From Vitis vinifera (taxonomy: Eukaryota; Streptophyta; Magnoliopsida; Vitales; Vitaceae): DNA of 64,000 nt. The stretch's first letter is position 1, and the number at the start of each line of letters is the position of its first letter. The notes under the pieces are model-generated. The model saw only the letters and a program-made list of their open reading frames with translations. It was not told the origin of the DNA and ran no database searches. The stretch lies in assembly GCF_030704535.1 (NCBI RefSeq), contig NC_081818.1:5776501-5840500 (forward strand). The letters are read 5' to 3'. Made by a program: the position numbers and the translations under genes. This document shows, piece by piece, positions 49,878-60,367 of the stretch.

Positions 49878-50250
49878 TTAACAGCCACAAACACAAAGGC
49901 CGGCAGTGCACTTGTTCACCTGGCAGCCATGACAGATTTGGATGCAGTCATTGGGGACTCTGCACTGCACTTTTTTTTCCTCCATTGGACGGGTGGCTCC
50001 CACCATGGCTTCATTTTGAGCTCCCTTCTCTAACCTTCCTTCAACTCTCAACTGCAGACCTGCCAACAGTTTTTCCATTATTACTCATCAAATAATATAT
50101 TCATAACTCCACTTCTTTTCCATTATGTGATATAAGTACATTGTAAATCAACAGAAAAATCTGTGCATGGAAGAGCAAATATAGATGCTTACCACATCCA
50201 ATAACTAGTAGGACTGCCATGAATACCACCTTCAGTGAAGCTTTCTCCAT
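49878..50250 (-). CDS. Secreted Cys-rich defensin-like peptide, 79 aa
   Basis: Two exons, 50193-50250 and 49878-50059 (GT-AG, phase 1). Exon 1 encodes a hydrophobic signal peptide (MEKASLKVVFMAVLLVIGC), exon 2 a short linker and an 8-Cys domain, the usual layout of plant defensin-like genes. Cysteine spacing in the mature part is C-x5-C-x3-C-x2-C-x4-C-x4-C-x-C-x-C, containing the CxxxC (CIQIC) and CxC (CVC) pairs that define the cysteine-stabilised alpha-beta fold. Such peptides act as antimicrobials or as signals; the target is unknown. The linker (about residues 27-49) is charged and could be a propeptide. The phase-1 splice was selected because the alternative acceptor gives an immediate stop. 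I do not recognise a named ortholog. Confidence 0.75.
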
Positions 50251-50286
50251 TTCTGATTAGTTAGTTTGGCAATCAGCTAGGGTTCA

Positions 50287-50338
50287 TATATATATATATA
50301 TATATATACGTGTGTGTACATTATATATATATATATAT
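50287..50338 (-). promoter_or_regulatory. Candidate TATA region of the defensin-like gene
   Basis: Two (TA)n tracts (50287-50308 and 50321-50338) lie 37-90 bp upstream of the start codon, in the position expected of a TATA box. They are also simple repeats, so this is only a candidate. Confidence 0.35.
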
Positions 50339-50717
50339 TTGGTATCTATTCACCTATGATGGTAAGGAACTGAAACCTGGTAGCATATTTGTACAAAAAG
50401 GAAGGTTGTTTGGTTAGTGATGAATAGGTTCAAAACCACAATCCATTCACAGATTTTCTTCCTTTCATATGCATGCATATTTTCTTTTTATACCATGCAG
50501 GATTAGGTGTCTTGTACATTATTTATGTGTCTTAATATTGATCCTTTATTTGCTCATTTTTTTCCCTTTTCAAGTATTAAGTCTAGTGCAAATCACCACA
50601 ACAATGTTTACCTTTTGTGATGAGAAGAATTTTTGCCAGCAAGGTATTATTGTAGTTGAAATAGACTTTTTTTTCCATTATTTTTATTTTGGTGTCAAAA
50701 ATAATTCTTTTTTTGGA

Positions 50718-50927
50718 TTAATTTCATCCACCTCTCTTAAAGTTTAAGCTAAATACATTTAATCCCTATAGGTTTGAAATTTCATCAAATACTTCCCTTA
50801 TTTTTTTCATTTCTTATTTTCACCCACCTCCCATTTCAATCAAAATAAGGGAGGTGTATGATGAATTTTCAAACCTATGAGGACTAAATGTATTTAACAA
50901 AAACCTTAGGGGAGGTGAATTGAATTA
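50718..50927. mobile_element. Foldback MITE, about 210 bp
   Basis: Left arm 50718-50807 (ttaatttcatccacctctct, aaatacatttaatccctata, ggtttgaaatttcatc) and right arm 50844-50927 (gatgaattttcaaacctatg, aggactaaatgtattt, ggggaggtgaattgaatt) are inverse complements over about 85 bp, around a short loop. No coding potential. Confidence 0.8.
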
Positions 50928-51079
50928 ACTTTTTTTTTATTTATAAACTTTGTGGTTGTTATGAAAATTCATATTTAGTCATGGTTTTTATTTGGGGCAC
51001 ATAATTTTTCAAAATGGTTTATTGTAAAGTTTATATTGATGGGTAAAAAGTCATATTTAATTATGATGCTTATTTATGT

Positions 51080-51312
51080 CAATAAAGTGATGTTTGTTTT
51101 TTTGATTAAATAGAAAAATTCAAAATATTTAAATTTTTTTTAAAACTAAAGATAATGACTTGTTGATATCGACTAATATAACTAAAGTGAACTTGTTATC
51201 AATAAGTTTAGTTTAGTTATGATGATTAATATCAATAAGTTATTTTTACTTGAATGAGAAAAAAGTTAAATATTTTGATTTTTTCTATTTAGGTAAGAAA
51301 CAAACACTACCT
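51080..51312. mobile_element. MITE, family A copy 2
   Basis: Ends gtgatgtttgtttttttgat and ctatttaggtaagaaacaaa (cactac) are inverted; subterminal tcaaaatattt / aaatattttga and a central TTGATATCGAC-like core match the copy at 15548-15735. Confidence 0.65.
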
Positions 51313-51629
51313 AACTTATATAATTTTATAAAAGACCAAATTTGTATTTATGGCAAAAAATATGACATCTATGAACTCCATCAACTTTTAGTATGAAATC
51401 TATGTTAGTTATTAAAATCACATTTAACCATGATATCTCTTTGTAACAAATATTTTTTATAAGTTTTAAATATCATTTTCTTTTGGTTATGAACAAAAGT
51501 CACATTCTACAATATTTTTATGGTAAGTACATAGATTTTTATTTTATTTTATAAATTTAATAAATTTCATATTTTGTCACAAAATTTATGTTTTTAGTGG
51601 AAAATCACATGGATGATAATATATATATG

Positions 51630-53980
51630 AATTTCCAGATTCATAGCATTTCACCAATGATGTTCCAACCATAAAACAAAGATCTAAGAGGAGGATTGAA
51701 CAAATCGTTCAATACCCAGATTGTGACATCTCACATCGAATGAAGGGGAAAGTTCCTGACACTATATAAGTATGAACTTCTCTTAACCATGTGAATGCGT
51801 TTTAAAGCCGTAAGATTTTTTTTGAGGCTATAGCGGACAATATCTATACAGTTAGGTGCGGGTCATCATAAATGTTATTAAAGCCGATCCTCGACCCCGA
51901 TGTGGGAGTTTGTTTGGCCTTGTAGAGGGTGCTTGTTTGTTTGGCCCCACATTCCCATGGGACACAATGAGGACGTTGTGTTTGTATGGGGGGGTGTTTG
52001 TGACATTTCACATCGAATAGGGGGGAAAGTTCCTGACAGTATATAAGTATGGATTCCTCTTAACCATGTAGATGCGTTTTAAAGTCATAAGGGCCCTTTC
52101 AGGTTTAGAGCGGACAATATTTACACAACTGGGTACGGGTCGTTACAAATGGTATCGAGCCGATCCCCAACCCCAGTGTGGGGGTTTGTTTGGTCCCTTA
52201 TGGGGTGCTTGTTAATTTGGCACCATAATCTCATGGCATACAACGAGGATGTTGTGTTTGTATCAGTGAGTGTTTGTGACATCCTACATTGGATAGGGGG
52301 GAAAGTTTCTGGCTATGGACTCCTCTTAACCATGTAGACACATTTTAAAGCCGTGAAGCCTCATTTGAGTCCAAAGTGAACAATATCTACGCAATTGGGT
52401 ACGAGTTGTTACACAGATGGAGGAGGAGATTTGGTTTTCTCCAACAAAGATCACGGGAAGGGAAGTTGTGTTTATTTTAAGTTTTTAATCTATCCTAGGA
52501 AGTAGCAATGTGCCTAAAGGAGATCCCAGGTTGTGCCCGTTGTTAGCCAAGGTCAGGCGCTGTTAGGGCAAGATTTTTTGGGTGATTACTTACTTAGGTT
52601 TGTCAATCTGCTATTAGGCTTTAGATTAAGACCTTAAGATGGATTCGGTTTTTTGAACCATGTTTAGGAAATCCATAGATTCTCAAGAAGTTGTATTAAA
52701 TAGTGAAAAGATCAATTATCCTAAGACTCAAAATGGGTTAGATGATTGGAGATTACCCAAGGTATCTAATCAAGAAATTTATAAAAAAAAAACCTTTAAG
52801 TTCTGCATAGATTACACCATTAAGACACTTGAGCAAATCATAAGCCTAGAGCTAGGAGATCAAGTGATAAGACTCTTGGATAGTAGATGTATAGAGGGAC
52901 ATAAGAAAGATTACAACTTCATACACTTTGGTATGATCCAAGTAGTAGCGAAGCCTTTGACAAGAATAGGCTTAAACACCTTAATTGTCTTGTGTTTAAG
53001 GGATAATAGACATCTTGATTACCGAGATTCTATTATTGGAGCAGTCCAGACAAGATTGATGTCGACATCCTTGATTCGATTATCCTTCATGTTAAGACTC
53101 ATGGATTTAAGTTGAAGGAAGGAAACAATCATGTTTCCATCATTACAACATTTGCCTATAAGAGTATGACCACAAGCGTTGGTTCTGGAGCATTGTGCAC
53201 CAGCCTTAAGGGAGAAACTATTCTCTTTCAATTAGACTCAGTCCATAAGTCCAACTTTATCATCCTTAAGAAAATCCTATGGAATGAAGTTGAATTTCCA
53301 TAATCATAGCATTTCACCAATGTTGTTCCAGCCATAGAACAAAGATCTGAGAGAATTGAACAAATCATTTAATATCTAGATGGAGGAGGAGATTTGGTTT
53401 TCTCCAACTCTTTTAGACATTCTAGTAATCTTAGAATTTCAGATTATGAGATTTCCAAAGCATCAAGCTCATCTATCCTAATAAGAACCTCTAGGATGGA
53501 GGAATGATCCACTTTAGTGAATCTTAAGAATATTAAGCTAACAGGTGTCAAGAGTTACACCAACCTAGCTAGACTCTTTTACATTGAGGAAAAAGAGTCT
53601 ATTTAAGGATCACAACAAGATAAATCACCAAATATTTCTCCCACATATTCACAAATGATTAACAATGTAAGTCAAGAATTTGAGATTAACAAGGATCTCT
53701 TAAGACAAGACTTTTAGCAAGTTTTTGCAACATGTCCCCAAATTTACCCCCTTTAGAAGCCCTTAAGGAATTCTGATACATAATTAAGGTTTCCTAAGAA
53801 ACGTTGGAAAAATTGAGTGATGAAAAGTGGAATCATTTGGCTTGGATCATACCAAAGTGTACAAAGAACCTTGGTATCTCAAGAGTCTTTAGGTGTAGTA
53901 AAGTAGGCCACTATAAGAAAGATTGTAAGGTTTGTGAGTTTGGTCTTACTTGGATGGTCTAGTGGGACTAGTGGAGATGT
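51630..53980 (+). mobile_element. Endogenous caulimovirid (florendovirus/petuvirus-like) fragment, defective
   Basis: An old virus-derived insertion. In 52660-53115 (plus) an open stretch reads NFIHFGMIQVV, KPLTRIGLNTL and CLRDNRHLDYRDS, the conserved core of the 30K-type movement protein of plant pararetroviruses; a frameshift near 53060-53115 moves the rest to another frame (53112-53303, GSGALCTSLKGETILFQ and an LKKILWNEVEFP-type end). Further on, around 53890-53940, a zinc-knuckle-like CSKVGHYKKDC block (first Cys pair imperfect) marks the coat protein region. The remainder is broken by stops. No protease, reverse transcriptase or RNase H is seen, so this is a partial copy with no capacity to replicate. 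A TRIM element is inserted in it. Confidence 0.78.
51722..52413 (+). mobile_element. TRIM retrotransposon with three LTRs and two internal regions
   Basis: LTRs at 51722-51870, 51999-52147 and 52275-52413 all begin TGTGACAT, contain (T)ATATAAGTATG (lost from LTR 3 by a short deletion), GCGTTTTAAAGCCGTAAG-type and GGACAATAT, and end GTTACA. Initiator tRNA-Met primer-binding sites follow LTR 1 (degenerate) and LTR 2 (TGGTATCGAGC, 52150-52160). The whole is flanked by CAGAT at 51717-51721 and 52414-52418. A three-LTR structure with two internal regions is what unequal recombination between TRIM LTRs produces. No coding capacity. Confidence 0.85.
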
Positions 53981-54149
53981 AGGGTATCAATCCCTATATC
54001 TCTCGCAGCTTCCCACTTTTGGAAAAGAACCCTACTAACTAACTAACTATATATATATGTATTAAAATCTTTTATATAACTCGATATTATATAGATAGAA
54101 CCTTGTGATCCCAAAGCCCAAGTTAAAAATATAATTAAAAAATATTTAG

Positions 54150-54660
54150 AGTTTATTTGGCTGTTTGATTTTAAAACAATTTTCTCTTTTTAAAAATATA
54201 AAATTGTTTTTAAAAATTCATAATGTTGTTTTTCATTGTTTTTTGGAAACAATGATTAAAAACAAAGTGAAATAGATAATAGTTTTTTAAAAATAAGTAA
54301 AAATTGTTTTCACTGGTTTTTTTAAAAACAAGTTTCAAAAAACATGATCAAACTAACTCTTAGGATTTGTTTGGTCATGTTTTTTGAAACTTGTTTTTAA
54401 AAACTATTTTTTATCCTTTTACTTAAAAACAATTTAAAAGAAAATATGGTCAAATTGGCCCATATTTTTCTTTTGTTTTTTAAAAACTGATAAAAACAAT
54501 TCATACTTATTCTTTAAAAATTGTTCTCTATTTTACTTTGTTTTTAAAAATTGTTTCCAAAGAATAACAACCAAACAATATTATAAATTTTTAAAAACAA
54601 TTTTCAATTTTTAAATACAAAAAACTGTTTTTAAATCACACAGAAAAATAGACTCTTATA
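54150..54660. repeat. Head-to-head inverted repeat of an AT-rich family
   Basis: Around the centre at about 54357, aaaaacaagtttcaaaaaac (atgatcaaac) faces gtttggtcatgttttttgaa (acttgtttttaaaaa). The pattern extends outward to about 54150 and 54660, with lower identity. Related single copies are at 16010-16190 and 56200-56560. Could be two MITEs inserted head to head or one foldback element. Confidence 0.6.
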
Positions 54661-54669
54661 TTCTTAGTT

Positions 54670-55931
54670 TTTAAAATAGCAACATTAGAAGCGGGACCAA
54701 ACTACACTTTAAATATAACACCCAAAATATAAGGTATATTAAGTATTTTGCAACAAACATCATTCTTGTGATTAAAAGAAAAAAAACTAGTCCACAAATT
54801 TATAAGCATGAACTTGTCACAAAAAGTTTTGCATGGCATAAATCTTTTAGTCATAAATTGCTTTGTAGTAAAAAAAAACCATATTTGTTGTACTGATCAG
54901 GGATAGAGCTATGCTTGGGCATGAGGCTGGTTTCAGTCTTGAGTGACCACAGGCTTGAAATGCTAAAGCCTATCAGGGCCTTGTGATTTTCTTCTTTACA
55001 CTTGCCATTAGGTTACATAAACACATTTTTTGGAAAATAAAGTAAAGTTCTATTGTCAGAAAGAAAAACTCAATGATTAATATTTTTTTTCTTTGCTTAG
55101 TTGTGTACACCGGTGGAGTCAGAAAATAGGTTTTAGGCATTTGTAAATGTTAATTCCCAACTTTTATTGAAATAATTATATATTCACACTATAATTTTGA
55201 AGTGATACTTGAACATATGGATGACGGGAAGATCGTGACAAAAATGTTGTTCTATGGTGATTGAAATCTTTATTAGCCGTAACAATTGTCGATGTTTGGT
55301 GGTGGATGAGTGTGGAAGCACTCCAACAAATGTGAGATTTAGTGATCATTTTTTTAATGACTAAAAATTTGTTACTAATTATGAATCATACGCTACGAAG
55401 ATGAAATTTTGTCATAAAATATTTCACCATTGGAGAGTTGATGTCAAAATTGTTGTTCTCGCCGTGTGGAGGAATTTTTTTTTAATGGCAAAATAAATAT
55501 ATATTGGAGATAAAATTATTTGTCACTAATTTTCAATTTTTAATAATAAATAGTTTTATTCACCAAACCCTCGGTCCTTTTTCAAAAATATATTTATTAT
55601 TTATAATAATTATTTTATGGTAATAATGTCACATCACAAACAAATAAAATTTTAAATTATAAAAACCTTTACTTTTGATGACAAATTATTTTCTCATCAA
55701 AGTATTTATTAATTTATTGTTTACGATAATACTTAATCACAAAAATTAATAACATTTTTAACTTCATCTATATTAACATATTTTAGAACGAGTATTTATA
55801 AAATTATTTATGATTAAATATTTTCTGACAAAAAGGAATTTTCATATGAACAAATTTTTAAAGAATTCTATTATTTGAAAATCTCAAATTTCTTTTTTTT
55901 TTTTATATTTTAAAAGTTTCTATCATTGAGA

Positions 55932-55962
<31 letters not shown>

Positions 55963-56580
55963 TATAAAAGATGATAATGTTGGTATGCCAATAAGAGTTC
56001 ATACCTTATGAGATAAGAATTTTATGAAATAAGATGTGTTATTGTCATTTGCATTGAAAATATAAAAGCAAGTAACATATTTTTCAAAATTTTCTATCTA
56101 ACACACCTTATACCACTTTTCCATTTTTTTTTCCTTTTTATATCCAAACACTTACTCTCCCTAAAACAATTTCTAATCGAGTTACTAATAAAAAATATTA
56201 GAGATTAAAGAGTGTTTGAGAACTATTTTTTAGAACAATTTTTTGTTCTCTAGAACAAAAAATACTGAAAACATATTTGATAACAAAAAACTATTATCTA
56301 TTTTATGTTCATAAGAATAGAAAATAGGGTGTTAGAATATCTTTTGATTGTTTTTTCTTATTTTCTTAGGATAGTTTTAAGAAATGATTATACAAATATG
56401 TAAAATAATTAAAAATAAAAAACTAAATATAAAAAATATTTTTAAAACATATTTAAAATGTTAAAAACAGATTAAAAACATTTTAGGTTTCAAACAAACA
56501 TTTGTTTTATAAAATCAGATATCGGTTCTATTTCTCATAATTGTTCTTAAAAACAATTATCAAACAAGCCACAAGCCACA
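54670..56580. other. Intergenic, AT-rich, repeat fragments
   Basis: No gene found. Holds a (TA)n tract at about 55932-55956 with adjacent CA repeats, and a copy of the 'TTTTTAAAAACA' family at 56200-56560 ending caattatcaaacaagcca. Confidence 0.45.
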
Positions 56581-56584
56581 AGCC

Positions 56585-56980
56585 ATAAGAGTCCGTTCGA
56601 ATTACTATGAAACACTTTTAATTTAAAAAGTATTTTTTTTAAAATAAGTGTTTGATAAAATTTAAGAAACGCTTTTAAAAATACGAAGAATCACCTATAC
56701 TATTGAAAAATTACTTATAGAGTTTTTTGGAAAAGCACTTTTAAGAGTGATTCTTCTAAAAACACTTCTTGAAACAATATTTTTACTAAAAACATTTCGG
56801 ATAAACACTCCCAAACACACAGAAAATATCACTTCTACCAAAATCACTTCCCAAACTACTCTAATGGTTAAAAGTGAGTATTATTTCCAATGAAAATTAC
56901 AGTAAATATCACTTCTACCAAAATCACTTCCCAAACTACTCTAATGGTTAAAAGTGAGTATTTTTTCCACTGAAAATTAG
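56585..56980. repeat. AT-rich dispersed repeat with an 80-bp tandem duplication
   Basis: 56585-56830 is another copy of the 'tctaaaaacactt' family (also near 2900-2990). Next to it the segment starting aatatcacttctaccaaaat is repeated at 80-bp spacing (56824-56903 and 56904-56979) with only a few changes (tatttcc/ttttttcc). Confidence 0.8.
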
Positions 56981-57127
56981 TTCCGCATATGTTTAGTAAG
57001 AAAAGTTGGCTGTTCAAGACTTTTCCCCACTTTGAAGAACTTCAGATGGATATATTATGGATGAATATAACTCTCTGCTATCCATGTAACCTAGCTTGCT
57101 GCTTCTTCTAGAGTTAACTGAACTCTG

Positions 57128-57650
57128 TTGATTGTTACTTTAATCAGGGAATTTGGTGCAGTATTGGTAGGCTTCTCGTGGAGTTCCACAGCAGTGACCT
57201 ATGATGCTCTCAGCTCCATGGAAATAATAGTCAAAGTTGTCATTAGGAATGATTTCAGCACTTGGCTTGGTCCAGTAATGGAGCTTGCTGAATTCAGTAC
57301 CGCACCCTCCATCGTCAGTGGTGCAGCCACAACCAGTGGAATAAGGCATCCCATCGATGTGGCCAGCTTTGGTGGGTTGACTCTAACTTGAATTGGTGAT
57401 GAAGCTGTTGGGCTTCTGTGTCTGATCATTAGCTGAGCTCCAGGCCTACCCCATCTATTGCTGACAACTGATTCATAATCCTGCGGTACTGGCTCCACCT
57501 TCATGATAGAGCTAGCTGGGTGCATGAACCTGTTCTACTTTGACCGTCTCAGTTTTCGTAGAATAGGGCTCTGTGTTATGGTTGGGATTGAAAGAAATGA
57601 TAGGCATTTTTCTTCCATCTTCATCGACATTAATCACTTGATGACAACCA
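57128..57650 (-). pseudogene. Broken partial paralog of the 22-residue-repeat gene
   Basis: Minus strand. In successive frames the translation shows GRKMPIISFNPNHNTEPYST, then NRWGRPGAQLMI, then FSKLHYWTKPSAEI and FDYYFHG. These match, in the same order, RKRPIVCFNPISNTETYV, NRWGRPSSPV, DDYWNKPNSNII and DDYYHRN of the intact gene at 60368-61540. An in-frame stop after the first block (near 57513) and a frameshift near 57360 break it, and the 22-residue repeats and the C-terminal repeat are absent. An unannotated spliced form cannot be fully excluded, but no intron large enough with GT-AG ends explains the first stop. Confidence 0.75.
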
Positions 57651-57689
57651 TTACTCAATTTCTGTGGGGATGCTTCCCTGCAAATGACT

Positions 57690-58028
57690 CCTGAAAGACT
57701 TTCTCATACATATTAATCACACTCAAAACCTCTCATGAATATGTGAGGAAATACATTTAGAAAAAAATTAGAGGTAACAGCTTACAAGGAAAACACATCT
57801 GGCAAGACTTGCTTACAGATGAAAACATGTATGGTCCAACTGAAATGAACAACAAGAGGAACATCACATTTATGGTGGCTAGATAAACTCCCACCACAAA
57901 CCACTCCCAGAGAAAGCATTCAAGAGGGGCTTGATGTACCTACAGTCCATAGATATGGCTCCTAGGTGCTTGTTAAATGATTGTGACTCTATATATCACT
58001 CTTCAAGGAAGTCACCTGTGCGTGTGTG

Positions 58029-58078
<50 letters not shown>

Positions 58079-60360
58079 TATAGATATAATAAATAGATCA
58101 AATACATGAAGAAACTAACCCAAAACTCCAGTTAATTAACTAAAGCTGTGACTGGTTCCATGTTAGGTGAAGGGCTAACATCGTATACCATGGTAGCATA
58201 GTATATGGTTTGGCCATAGAGTACTAAGATTTGTCGGGCTGTTAAACAAATCACGCACACATGCTAGTAGAAAGTAAAGAAGAAGACAAAATTTTTAACA
58301 TGGTTTGACGATCAATATGATTCCTACATTTATGGAATGCACCAACACTCAACAATCCACTAATAAAAATGAATGAGAAGAGTTACAATGATGAAATTCT
58401 TGAAAAAAACTTTCAATTACGATTGATTCTCTAGAAAACAAAACCCTAAAATAAAAAGGGTTAAAATATATAATAAGAGCAAACTTATCAATCATCACAT
58501 AAAATTTTTTATTCAGGAGGCTTTCAACTCCTGCAAGCTGACCAAGCAATTCAACCCAACATCTAAGCGCAATAATACTGATTCGGGTTTGACAATCCAA
58601 CACAAGCTAATTCATGAAGTCCCTCAAAATCCTTCCATTGCAGGAGCACTAATCTTTATCAAATGTGAACTTTCTTGGGTACTTGTCTATTTCTAGGTTA
58701 TCCACACTATGGGTGGTGATTGAAGACCATAAGCTTGATCTTGCTGTCTTACAACACTTCATGTGACATTCCATTATTCTTATCAATATAGATTAATTTC
58801 GTCCCTCTTTAATTTTCTGGTGATCATTTGAAAATATTCTTGTTTATCTATTGAGTGTAAATTTTATTACGTGTATGTTCTTCATTTCTGGGCATAAATA
58901 TTATACTCTTGTCAATATCATGGTAGATTAATACTTTTAAAAATTCCAAGAGATTTTATTCTACCACAATTTATACCAAAATATATTCATACAATTTTTG
59001 AAATCATATTCTTCCACAATTTTTTGTGTTTCCAAGGCCTCCCACTTGCTAAATATTTCCAAGAATTATACTCTTACTGGCTGTTTGAATATATTATTCT
59101 TGTTTGTACGTACAGTATACCCATGATCAGCTGCATGTGTTCATTTTCTGGGTTTTGTATTAGTGACAAGGAGAATACATTCTTCCACAATGTGTGATAG
59201 GCTGTCTCAACAACATATTCATATCATTTATGAGCAAAGAACCATATTGTTGTCATTTCTACAGTATATGATCTTTATCAAGAACATATCCTCCTTTATT
59301 CATATATGATTTGAAGAGATTATTATATTATAATTCATATGAGAATATGTTCATTGGTTTATAATCATTAATAGTAGTTTCGCACAATCCTAATTAACAT
59401 GTGATTATGTTTGTTTTTAACCGAATAGAAAAAATTAAAATATTTAGTTTTTTCTATTCCACTTAAAGTAACCTATTAATATTAATAAATTAATATAATT
59501 AAACTGAGTTTATTATCAATAGGTTTAATTTAGTTATATTGATTGATATCAATAAATTGTTTTTAATGAAATAAAAAAAATCAAAAAAATAAACACCACA
59601 GCAAGTTTTGTAAATATACCTAAAATTAATAACAATTATTAAACCCAATATCATTATGTAGGTCATGCTATATATAATAATACAAGGTGCCCTACATCTT
59701 TTGAGTTTAATGTCAAAGAAAAATTAATTTAATTCTTGATCAATTTGTATTATGCACCATCATGGAAATTAGTATTTGGGTCCAATTATTCATTAATACA
59801 ATTAAGGTAGTGTTTGAATAAAAAAAATAAAATATTTATTTATTTATTTCATTAAAAGCAATATATTGATATTAACAAATATAACTATAATGAATTAAGT
59901 TAAAAAAAAAAAAAAGCCAAAATACTTGGCTTTTTTGATAAGTAACTTTTCAACCAATTACATTTTTAGTGATCCATTAAGTTTACTTTATCGGAAAAAT
60001 TCATTTCTAACTTCAATTTGAAGTGGACAAATATTAATATTAACATCGAAGTTCAAGAATGTATCACCATAACCATTGACATAAGGAAATTAAAAAAAAA
60101 AAAGAGAAAAAAATCTATATACAAAAAGAAAAGATACTTAGTAAATTAATATATTGCAAACTGCATGCTTACAAAGAAAGCTTATTTTATCAGTAACATC
60201 AAGGCATAAAATGCCATTAATTACCACACCATATTTATCTATATATAGTTCCACAGAGATGAACAACAAAGGAGAAAACAGGCACACCGGTAGAAAGTAT
60301 AGCTAGATGAAGTCCCAGCAAAACCTATAATTATCCCGGAGACTCCTGTATGTCTGCAAG
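57690..60360. other. Intergenic between the paralogs; simple repeats and MITEs
   Basis: Contains a (TA)n tract at 58032-58076 and MITE family A copies at 59405-59605 and 59808-59900. No gene is evident; the frame at 58349-58603 is open but unrecognised and probably part of an old transposon. Confidence 0.5.
59405..59605. mobile_element. MITE, family A copy 3
   Basis: tgattatgtttgtttttaac at the left and aaaaaaataaacaccaca at the right are inverted; internal tgatatcaataaattgttttt and cttattaata-type core match the copies at 15548 and 51080. A partial fourth copy (gtagtgtttgaataaaaaaa) starts at 59808. Confidence 0.6.
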
Positions 60361-60367
60361 CTTGTGG

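Noticed and set aside
53112..53303. A separate small gene
   Set aside because: Its translation continues the virus-derived movement-protein similarity from the previous frame, so it is part of the same defective insertion.
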